Assembly (NCBI RefSeq): GCF_040049275.1
Contig: NZ_JBDZDT010000012.1
Location: 62,001 to 126,000, forward strand
Direction of reading: 5' to 3'
Length of the DNA: 64,000 nucleotides
From: Aquabacter sp040049275
GTDB lineage: Bacteria; Pseudomonadota; Alphaproteobacteria; Rhizobiales; Xanthobacteraceae
Below the pieces are notes generated by a model. It was not told the origin of the DNA. It searched no databases and worked only from the letters and a program-made list of their open reading frames with translations. This document shows positions 58,101-64,000 of the stretch, one piece after another (the stretch's first letter is position 1; each line of letters begins with the position of its first letter). Both the position numbers and the translations under genes were made by a program.

Positions 58101-60701
58101 GCGGTTCCGGCGGGCTATGCGTTCACGGTCAGCACCAGCACTCCGGGGCAGGTGAACCTCCTCACCACCTATAACAGCTTGCAGTTCTGGAATGGTTCCG
58201 TCACCACGCCGAACGGAATCGTCAATGGCGGCTCGGGCATCTGGGGCACCACCACCACCAACTGGACCAATCAGATCGGCACCGCGGCGTACGCTGGGCC
58301 GATCCTCACGGCGGTGTTCGCCGGCCCGGCCGGCGGCACGGTCACCCTAGTCTCGAACCAGCAGGTGGAGGGCCTCCAGTTCGCCACCGGCGGCTATACG
58401 CTCCAAGGCCCGGGCGCGCTGGTGGTGATCAATCCCACCGAGGTGCGCATCGACCCGTCGCTCTCGGCGACCATCGCCGCCTCCATCGCTGGTGCGGGCG
58501 GGCTGGTGAAGACCGGCGCGGGCACCATCGTGCTCTCGGGGAACAACTCCTATGCCGGCGGCACCACCATCAATGCCGGCGTGCTCTCCGTCTCCTCCGA
58601 CGCCAATCTCGGTGCCGCTTCCGGCGGGCTGACCTTCAATGGCGGCACCCTCGCGACCACGGCGAGCTTCACCACCAGCCGCAGCGTGACGCTCAACGGC
58701 ACCGGTGCCCTCGCCGTGGCCGGCGGCACGACGCTGACCGCGGGCGGCACCATTTCCGGTCCGGGCGGGCTGGCGCAGACGGGGCCGGGAACGCTGATCC
58801 TCACCGGCGCAAATAGCTATGCCGGAGGCACGACAGTATCCTCCGGTATGCTCGTTCTCGGGAGCTCGACGGCGGCGGGCACGGGGGCGGTCTCCCTCTC
58901 CGGCGGCACCGCCCTGGGCTTCGCCAGCGGCATCAGCGTCGCCAATGCTCTGGTTCTGGGTGGCAATGTCACCTTCGACCTCGCCTCGGGTAGCGCTATA
59001 GCCTCCGGCTCGCTGAGTGGGTCGGGCAACATTGCCTATACCGGCGGCGGCCTTCTCACCCTCACCGGCGACAGCTCGGCCTTCGCGGGCACCACCAGTG
59101 TCACAGGCACCCTGTCGGTGAACGGCACCCTCGGCGGCAGCGTCAACGTGCTCTCCGGCGGCACGCTGAAGGGCAATGGCACGGTGGGGGCGACCACCAT
59201 CGCCTCCGGCGGCACCATCGCGCCGGGCAATTCCATCGGCACGCTGACGGTGAACGGCCCGCTCACCTTCGCGTCCGGATCCACCTATGCGGTGGAGATC
59301 AATCCCCAGGGCCAGTCGGACCGGATCGCCGTCACCGGCAGCGCCACGCTGAACGGGGCCACCGTCTCGGTGACCAAGGCGCCGGGCAGCTACCTGCCGG
59401 GGACCAGCTACACCATCCTCACCGCCCAGGGCGGTGTGGCGGGCACGTTCGGGCCGCTCACGCAGGACCTGCCCTTCATCAACCTCGCGCTCTCCTACGC
59501 CCCCACCGACGTCACCTTGAACGTGGTGCGCAACCAGGTCTCGTTCCCCAACGTGGCGGTGACGGCGAACCAGGTCGCCACCGCGGGCGCGGTGGAGGCC
59601 CTCGGGCAGGGCAATGCGCTCTACAATGCCGTGGTGTCACAGACGAGCGTCGCCGGCGCCCAGCAGGCCTTCAACGCGCTCGACGGCGAGGTCTATCCCT
59701 CGGCCCTGTCGATCTTCCAGAATGAGAGCCTGATCCTGCGCCGGGCGGTGCTGGACCGGGCGCGGGTGCCGGTGGCGGCGCCTGCGAACGCGCCGCTCGC
59801 CTATGCCGCCAAGGCTGCTGCCGGCCCGTTCAGTGCCGGCAGCGATGTGGTGGAGCTGCCCGGCACGCCCAACGCCTTCTGGGCCCAGGGCTTCGGCGCC
59901 TGGGGTCAGATCGACGGCAACGGCAATGCCGCCACCATCTCGGGCAACACGTCAGGCGTGTTCGTGGGCTATGACCGCACCTTCTCCCCCGGCCTGGGTG
60001 ACTGGCGGCTCGGCTTTGCCGCGGGCTATTCCGCCTCCAGCTACCAGGTGGATGCCCGCTCCTCCTCCTTCTCCAGCGACAACGCCCATGTAGCGGTCTA
60101 TGGCGGGACGAGCTTCGGGTCGCTCGGGCTGCGCTTCGGCGGGGCCTATAGCTGGGCGGACATCAGCGCGGACCGCAGCATGGTCTTCCCCGGCTTCTTC
60201 AATGCGCTTTCCGCCAACACTTCGGCCCGCACCGGCCAGGTGTTCGGAGAAGTGGGCTATGGGCTCAGCTTTGCCCAGGTGAATGTGGAACCGTTCGCGG
60301 GCCTCGCTTATGTGAACGTGGACATGAGCGACTTCACCGAGATCGGCGGCCCGGCCGCGCTGACCTCCTCCGGGGCGAGCGAGGGGGTGACCTATTCCAC
60401 GCTCGGCGCCCGCATCAGCGTGCCGTTCGCCCTCGGCACCATCCCCACGGCCTTCAAGGGCACGCTGGCTTGGCAGCACGCCTTCGGTGACACGACGCCC
60501 GAGACCTTGTTCGCCTTCGGCCCCGGCACGGCCCCCTTCACCGTCTCCGGGGTTCCCACCGCCAACGATGCGGCCCTCATCGAGGCAGGGCTCGACATGG
60601 CGTTTTCGGCCAACGCCTCGCTCTCCATCTTCTATGCCGGCCAGCTCGCCGAGACCGACACCAGCAACATGGTCAAAGGCAGCTTCACCCTGAGGTTCTG
60701 A
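55143..60701 (+). CDS. PATR-repeat autotransporter adhesin (type V secretion)
   Basis: An 1852-residue outer-membrane autotransporter. The signal region ends near VHAES (residue 33). Residues 36-235 are extremely Gly-rich (runs of GGGGG). The passenger then carries six PATR units starting near residues 423, 518, 836, 1117, 1207 and 1294, such as GLVKTGAGTIVLSGNNSYAG and GLAQTGPGTLILTGANSYAG. An autochaperone-like segment AQQAFNALDGEVYPSALSIF precedes the beta-barrel from about 1577 (NAFWAQGFGAWGQIDGNGN) to the terminal SFTLRF. The ATG has AGGA upstream. The passenger also contains the Cys-rich bits CDCG and DCGCGDE. A LuxR-type gene lies directly upstream. Adhesion or aggregation is likely. 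Confidence 0.93.
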   Translation: MGLVFTRADARRRGALAGVSILALVLVAGTVHAESLLIGAGGNGGAAQASSGGGGGGGIGGGGGGIGGQAGGGGGGVGGGGGAVVGSHGGDGGSGAVGGSGGTSGPQSGGNGGVGGGGGYADAAGGGGAIGGAGGTSGDGSPGGIAGAGSGVGENGSGSGGGAGSLYGGGGAAWGDGGGGGGRVVDLSGADISGKTPGFGAAGASTGEVTSSRTYDFVGIGGGGGGGSWNGAGGAGTAGLLNVSGVGVTLTVNNSILVGGAGGGAGGFGVGGAGGAGTLTIINGGALAVSETLLIGGSAGGGGWNGGAVGGSGGVGTVSVDAASSIAIGSGGSLVIGGANGQSGTTTAGGLGGSGTLNLSGSLTFGSGASFVINAGSTLNIGGATPGASTAGPIAGLTSLTNDGTINFNQSNGSYTFAANISGTGHVNQAGTGVTILSGTNTYSSGTTVTGGLINFSDVNNFGSNNITLNGGGLQWATGNTTDISNKLNAIGAGGAVFDTNGNDVTFATALSDGGSGGGITKQGAGSLTLSGFNSYGGPTTINAGRLAVEGGLALPDTTQVTVASGATLEIIDIEAIGSLAGSGNVTIDSAALLSVGLADPTVSTTFAGAITGGGLTLDGGSLTLTGASTIDGLAICDCGHLTITGAGASVVDVGDPLFSPGVIVEGTLNVLAGATLQASALLFAGNMTVNGAGSSVTVEGPTEISTMFADSRLTISGGATMTSNAGAAIAGFATVGPFTPTATVTGSGSTWVVAGGPLLIGKTDCGCGDELGVLTITAGGAVTAAAVEISSLGVLNLGTGGTAGTLTVPTIANAGEVVANFDLTQSLTLAANISGTGTLSKAGSGVLTLSGTSAYIGATTVTGGTLLVEGSLGNTAVSVGSGAVLGGSGSIAGAVTIANGGVLAPGSSPGTLTVGSLTLNPTSQLDYQLGTPGVVGAGVNDLVNLTNSLALNGVLNIDPQAGFGTGAYTLITYGSMSSNGGLQLGAVPAGYAFTVSTSTPGQVNLLTTYNSLQFWNGSVTTPNGIVNGGSGIWGTTTTNWTNQIGTAAYAGPILTAVFAGPAGGTVTLVSNQQVEGLQFATGGYTLQGPGALVVINPTEVRIDPSLSATIAASIAGAGGLVKTGAGTIVLSGNNSYAGGTTINAGVLSVSSDANLGAASGGLTFNGGTLATTASFTTSRSVTLNGTGALAVAGGTTLTAGGTISGPGGLAQTGPGTLILTGANSYAGGTTVSSGMLVLGSSTAAGTGAVSLSGGTALGFASGISVANALVLGGNVTFDLASGSAIASGSLSGSGNIAYTGGGLLTLTGDSSAFAGTTSVTGTLSVNGTLGGSVNVLSGGTLKGNGTVGATTIASGGTIAPGNSIGTLTVNGPLTFASGSTYAVEINPQGQSDRIAVTGSATLNGATVSVTKAPGSYLPGTSYTILTAQGGVAGTFGPLTQDLPFINLALSYAPTDVTLNVVRNQVSFPNVAVTANQVATAGAVEALGQGNALYNAVVSQTSVAGAQQAFNALDGEVYPSALSIFQNESLILRRAVLDRARVPVAAPANAPLAYAAKAAAGPFSAGSDVVELPGTPNAFWAQGFGAWGQIDGNGNAATISGNTSGVFVGYDRTFSPGLGDWRLGFAAGYSASSYQVDARSSSFSSDNAHVAVYGGTSFGSLGLRFGGAYSWADISADRSMVFPGFFNALSANTSARTGQVFGEVGYGLSFAQVNVEPFAGLAYVNVDMSDFTEIGGPAALTSSGASEGVTYSTLGARISVPFALGTIPTAFKGTLAWQHAFGDTTPETLFAFGPGTAPFTVSGVPTANDAALIEAGLDMAFSANASLSIFYAGQLAETDTSNMVKGSFTLRF

Positions 60702-61252
60702 GAGATCCTTTGGAAAAACGCGAAACCTCCGGTTCCGGGCGACGGGCCAATCTTTGACAGTGGCGTATCCGGCAGATTCGATTCCCTTCACCTCAAAGAG
60801 AATTGATCGTGGAAGCTCCCGAACAAGCTCCGCTACTTGGCGAGAAAGCGAGGGTCTCGAATTGGCGCGGACCCGGAGGCAGATTTTTGTCTAATTATGA
60901 TCGGCGATCACGCTTTCGCGCGGTGGACGGTGGTTCGCGCGGAAATAGCTGGGGTCAACTGATCTTTAAGGACCTGGTCAAGTTCGACGGATGAATCCGA
61001 CGTACGCTTTGCGTTTTTCCCCGGAGGGCTCTGCAATTCGCGTCGTGGTCCCCTCCACCTTTAAAAAATTGAGGTTCGACTTCCAGCAATTCGCCAAATC
61101 CCGCTGCTGACGCGACCCTCACGAGCCAGCTAAGCGGACGTCAACAATGTTCAAAGCGTTGCCGAGAAAGCGGATGGCCGCCACCTCGGGCGCGGGTGCC
61201 TTGTCATCGGCATGTCGGGCGCCGGGGACGGAATGGAAGGCATGGCGAACGG
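60702..61252. other. Intergenic region between autotransporter and insertion sequence
   Basis: About 550 bases without a supportable gene. Contains copy 2 of the short motif (60777-60793) and a related CCCTCCACCTTTAA at 61051-61064. Nothing else is recognised. Confidence 0.5.
60777..60793 (+). repeat. Short dispersed motif TTCGATTCCCTTCACCT, copy 2
   Basis: Differs from the copy at 12273-12289 by a single base. The flanks also align loosely (ATCCGGCAGA versus ATTCCGCAAG upstream; CAA downstream). No tRNA cloverleaf can be drawn around it. Confidence 0.4.
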
Positions 61253-61290
61253 CTAGGCTCAGGACCTATTAATTGGGATTGAGATGTGAT

Positions 61291-61317
61291 TCACAGCCTC
61301 CGTTTAGGAGGCTGTGA
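61291..61317 (+). promoter_or_regulatory. Hairpin sequestering the transposase ribosome-binding site
   Basis: TCACAGCCTCC (61291-61301), loop GTTTA, GGAGGCTGTGA (61307-61317) form an 11-bp perfect stem. The right arm contains GGAGG and ends on the first base of the ATG at 61317, so in read-through transcripts the start would be masked. Confidence 0.75.
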
Positions 61318-62071
61318 TGGGTGATGTGTTCCTGCTGAGCGAGCGGCAGATGGCGCGGATCTCGCCGTTCTTTCCCTTGGCCCATGGGGTGCCGCGGGTC
61401 GATGACCGGCGGGTGGTAAGCGGGATTGTCTACGTGATCCGCAATGGGCTGCAGTGGAAAGATGCGCCGAAGGACTACGTTCCGCACAAGACGCTGTACA
61501 ACCGTTTCATCCGCTGGAGCCGGCTTGGGGTGTTCGACCGCATCTTCGCCAGCCTCGCCGGCGAAGGGCCGAGACCCGAGCGGATCATGATCGACGCCAC
61601 GCATCTGAAGGCCCACCGGACGGCGGCGAGTCTGCTCAAAAAGGGGCTGTTCCCCGCCGTATCGGGCGCACCAAAGGCGGATTGAACTCCAAGCTCCACA
61701 CCGTCTGTGACGGCGAGGCCCGGCCGATTATCATGCTGCTCTCGGAAGGCCAGATGAGCGACCATAAGGGGGCTCGCCTGGTCCTCAATGCCTTGCCACC
61801 GGCTGCCAGCCTGATCGCCGACCGGGGTTACGACAGCGCCTGGTTCCGGGGCGCGCTCGCCGCCAAGGGTATCGCGCCCTGCATTCACTCATCGCGCAGC
61901 CGCAAGCGGCCCTTTGCCTACGACAAGGTCCTCTACCGCCAGAGGCATAAGGTCGAGAATCTTTTCGCGAAGCTCAAGGACTGGCGCCGGATCGCCACCC
62001 GCTACGACCGCTGCGCCCACACCTTCTTCTCAGCCATATGCATCGCAGCCACAGTCATCTTCTGGCTCTGA
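61317..62071 (+). CDS. IS5-family transposase made by -1 frameshifting
   Basis: The first frame (61317-61685) gives MGDVFLLSERQMARISPFF, the DUF4096-like N-domain, and the first catalytic Asp in IMIDATHLKAHRTAASLLKK. The second frame, -1 relative to it, runs to 62071: GAVPRRIGRTKGGLNSKLH, ADRGYDSAWFRGAL with the second Asp, and RHKVENLFAKLKDWRRIATR with the Glu, ending CIAATVIFWL. The join falls at the run CAAAAAGGGG near 61640, a plausible slippery site. Full product about 250 residues. This two-frame arrangement is usual for the IS427 group and probably functional rather than a mutation. Confidence 0.85.
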
Positions 62072-62206
62072 TTAGTGAGTCCTGAGCCTAGATCAACCCC
62101 GCTACGGGGAGACGGAACGGGGAGACGGAGGTCGGCCACGCCGCTAGTATAGCCGCGCGGAAAGGTAGCCTGATGGCAGGCTGCGCAAGGCTATAGGAGG
62201 CGCAGC

Positions 62207-63823
62207 ATGGAGGCGATCGGACGCGACCTGCGGGAGATGCAACGGGTCCCTCTTGCGCCCTCTCACGTCGAGACGCTGCGGCGCGCCGGCGGCATCGTCC
62301 ACTACGAACCTGGTGACTTTCTGGCGCGCCCCGGGCAGCCGGTGGACCGCTTCACCTATGTAGAGGAAGGGGAAATCGAGGTGGTGAACGCCTTCACCGG
62401 TGAGCGCCTCGTGCCTTCAACAATCGGGCCGACCCAGTTCATGGCGGAGATCTCGCTTCTCAGTGGCGGCAACTGGACGATGCCGATGCGCGCCACGATC
62501 AAGACGCGTGTGATCGAAGTCCCTCGCATCGAAATGCTCCGGCTGATGTCGGAGATCCCGGAGATGTCGGACATCGTCATAACGGTGCTGGCCGCGCGCC
62601 GTCGCCGCCATTTGGAGGGGCGGGAGAGCTCGCTAGTGTTGATCGGCGAGGACGTCGATCGCGAGGTCCGGCGGGTGGCCGAATTCGCAAGCCGGAATAA
62701 GATCCCGCACACCTCGCTGGCGCTCGGAAGCCCGGAGGCCGAGGCCACGGCCGGGAGCGCCGCCATCGTTCCCGTGCGACCGGCAGTGATCTTCGGGCGC
62801 GACATTGTCGTCGATCCGCCGTCGCCCGAAAGGGTTGCCGGGCTGCTCGGTCTCAGCCGGGATTTCTCGGAGGATCAGGATTTCGATCTCCTGATCGTTG
62901 GAGGCGGGCCGGCCGGTGTCGCCGCCGGCGTCTACGCCGGCGCCGAAGGGCTGCGGGCGCTGGTGGTGGAGGACGTAGCGATCGGCGGCCAGGCGGGCAC
63001 GTCCAGCCGGATCGAAAATTACATGGGCTTTCCGACAGGCATTTCGGGTGCCGATCTGGTCTGGCGGGGCGAGGTCCAGGCCATGAAGTTCGGGACGCAG
63101 TTCGCAACGCCGCGGCGCGTGGTGCGGCTGGAGACGCTCGAGGACGGCCAGTTCTGCGGCACCTTCGAGAATGGCCAGCGCGTCCGCTCGCGTGCGGTCG
63201 TGGTGGCAACGGGCGTGCAGTACCGGCGCCTTTCGATCCACAGGCTTGCTGAGTTCGAAGGGGCAGGGGTCTATTACGCCGCGACCGAGAACGAGGCGCG
63301 CTATTGTCGGGGCGCCGAGACCATTGTCATCGGCGGGGGCAACTCGGCGGGGCAGGCCGCGATGTTTCTCTGCCGGGCCGCGACCCACGTGCGCTTGCTC
63401 GTGCGGGGATCGTCACTGGCCGCCTCGATGTCGAACTACCTGTCCAGCCGCCTGGAGGCGGACCCCGCCATCACGATCGAATACGGGGCCGAAGTCACTG
63501 CCCTGCACGGTGACGATAAACTTCATGCGGTGACCGTCCGCCACGTGCGTAACGGGACAGAGCGTTCCATCACGGCTTGCGCAGTGTTCGTGATGGTCGG
63601 GGCCGCGCCGAATACCCATTGGCTCTCAGGGCTCGTCGACCTTGATGACAAAGGTTTCATACGGACCGGCGATGCAACTGGTGGCGACTCGCCCTACGCA
63701 ACATCCCGACCCGGTATTTTCGCGGTTGGCGATGTGCGGTCAGGGTCGATCAAACGCGTCGCCTCAGCCGTTGGAGAGGGCTCGGTCGTCATCTCAAAGG
63801 TCTGGGAGTTCCTGAACCGGTAA
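62207..63823 (+). CDS. Cyclic-nucleotide-binding domain fused to a thioredoxin-reductase-like FAD enzyme
   Basis: A 538-residue fusion. Residues 15-135 are a cNMP-binding/Crp-like fold (VHYEPGDFLARPGQPVDRFT, then VEEGEIEVV and FMAEISLLSGG). Residues 140-200 resemble a glutaredoxin-like half domain. From about 225 an FAD/NAD(P) reductase follows: FDLLIVGGGPAGVAAGVYAG, SSRIENYMGFPTGISG, VVVATGVQYRR, TIVIGGGNSAGQAAMFLCRA and FAVGDVRSGSIKRVASAVGE. Where thioredoxin reductase has its redox CxxC, this protein reads YYAATENEARYC, so the disulfide is missing. Electron acceptor unknown. The ATG has AGGAGG upstream. The next sequence downstream is a helicase remnant. Confidence 0.88.
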   Translation: MEAIGRDLREMQRVPLAPSHVETLRRAGGIVHYEPGDFLARPGQPVDRFTYVEEGEIEVVNAFTGERLVPSTIGPTQFMAEISLLSGGNWTMPMRATIKTRVIEVPRIEMLRLMSEIPEMSDIVITVLAARRRRHLEGRESSLVLIGEDVDREVRRVAEFASRNKIPHTSLALGSPEAEATAGSAAIVPVRPAVIFGRDIVVDPPSPERVAGLLGLSRDFSEDQDFDLLIVGGGPAGVAAGVYAGAEGLRALVVEDVAIGGQAGTSSRIENYMGFPTGISGADLVWRGEVQAMKFGTQFATPRRVVRLETLEDGQFCGTFENGQRVRSRAVVVATGVQYRRLSIHRLAEFEGAGVYYAATENEARYCRGAETIVIGGGNSAGQAAMFLCRAATHVRLLVRGSSLAASMSNYLSSRLEADPAITIEYGAEVTALHGDDKLHAVTVRHVRNGTERSITACAVFVMVGAAPNTHWLSGLVDLDDKGFIRTGDATGGDSPYATSRPGIFAVGDVRSGSIKRVASAVGEGSVVISKVWEFLNR

Positions 63824-63831
63824 CCCACGGA

Positions 63832-63981
63832 GGCTCTCGGACCCGGTTTATCCCGAAGACCCTGCGGGGCCAGTTCGAGCAGGTAACGTGGCCCTCCGCA
63901 AGCCGGGAGACGCCGGCACAGGCCGACGCTCGGAATGTCCGTATCGACGTCAGGGCCCGTATGCGCAGCATGTGGCGCTGA
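63832..63981 (+). pseudogene. 3' tip of a second uvrD-like helicase gene
   Basis: Translates as GSRTRFIPKTLRGQFEQVTW, then SASRETPAQADARNVRIDV and RARMRSMWR with stop at 63979-63981. This aligns residue by residue with the end of the helicase pseudogene at 52760-52904 (SRTRFIPKSLLGHFDHATW ... RMRKMWR) but with many base differences, so it is an old paralogue rather than a recent copy. It begins only nine bases after the FAD reductase stop, and upstream helicase sequence is absent. Confidence 0.75.
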
Positions 63982-64000
63982 AAGGCCGCGTGACGCACCG

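Larger units (their letters stand above)
61253..62091 (+). mobile_element. Intact IS5-family insertion sequence (IS427-like)
   Basis: An 839-bp element bounded by perfect 13-bp inverted repeats CTAGGCTCAGGAC (61253-61265) and GTCCTGAGCCTAG (62079-62091); similarity extends to 18 of 21 bases. The outer CTAG on each side may be the target duplication. It encodes a two-frame DDE transposase and has a start-codon hairpin. A related right end survives at 5697-5768. Confidence 0.9.

Noticed and set aside
61454..62071. Second transposase frame as an independent gene
   Set aside because: It lacks its own start signal and continues the DDE domain of the first frame through a -1 slip at an A/G run.
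62207..63823. True thioredoxin reductase
   Set aside because: The catalytic CxxC is absent and a cNMP-binding domain is fused at the N-terminus.

Overview
High-GC bacterial DNA. The gene types (HisKA_2-type sensor kinase, DUF4874/DUF4832 protein, glycine-rich giant autotransporters, IS5-family element) fit an alphaproteobacterium, probably Hyphomicrobiales. That placement is inferred from gene content; no rRNA or other marker gene is present. I found no tRNA, rRNA, CRISPR array or replication origin.

Layout. (1) 1-2260: a plus-strand cassette of cupin, medium-chain oxidoreductase and secreted alpha/beta hydrolase. (2) 2330-6440: a gene graveyard. It holds a 3' piece of selO joined to a headless LysR gene, a DUF4874/DUF4832 secreted protein (apparently intact), an orphan IS5-family end, a frameshifted HlyD-type gene and the tail of an NmrA-type gene. 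(3) 6444-10385: methyltransferase, NTF2-like protein and two tandem SDRs, with a divergent LysR regulator. (4) 10506-11989: a kinase and single-domain receiver pair. (5) 12341-17632: a CobW-type GTPase overlapping a D-aminoacylase-like amidohydrolase, then a second amidohydrolase and an MFS exporter. (6) 17767-28371: five folate-pathway genes (folP, folK, folC, fused pabA-pabB, folE) interleaved with a zinc-ribbon metallo-beta-lactamase-fold protein, an acyl-CoA-dehydrogenase-fold flavoprotein, a methyltransferase and an M20 amidohydrolase translationally coupled to folK. (7) 29107-36138: a 2343-residue glycine-repeat autotransporter. (8) 36203-49978: a CaiB-type CoA-transferase with methylmalonyl-CoA decarboxylase, secreted hydrolases, a metallo-beta-lactamase-fold hydrolase, a symporter fused to a solute-binding domain, an MFS pump, an amidase and a SARP/MalT-like regulator. 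(9) 49975-64000: an MFS transporter, a uvrD-like pseudogene, a DsbA-like protein, a LuxR-type regulator next to a second autotransporter (1852 aa), an intact IS5-family element, a cNMP-domain/FAD reductase fusion and a second uvrD-like 3' remnant.

How the genes may work together. The folate genes cover GTP to dihydroneopterin triphosphate (FolE), chorismate to aminodeoxychorismate (PabAB), pterin activation (FolK), condensation (FolP) and glutamylation (FolC). FolB, PabC and FolA are not in the window, so the set cannot complete the pathway alone. The coupled M20 hydrolase suggests recycling of aminobenzoyl-glutamate-like amides, or a catabolic route with high C1-folate demand; this is inference. 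The autotransporters, a DsbA-like oxidase and paired passenger cysteines suggest surface adhesion.

The most unusual non-coding signal is a three-copy intergenic motif at 28591, 41266 and 47638. A 17-nt core is identical in all three and lies exactly 25 nt from an ATAAG box. In each case the motif lies 150-220 nt upstream of a minus-strand gene.
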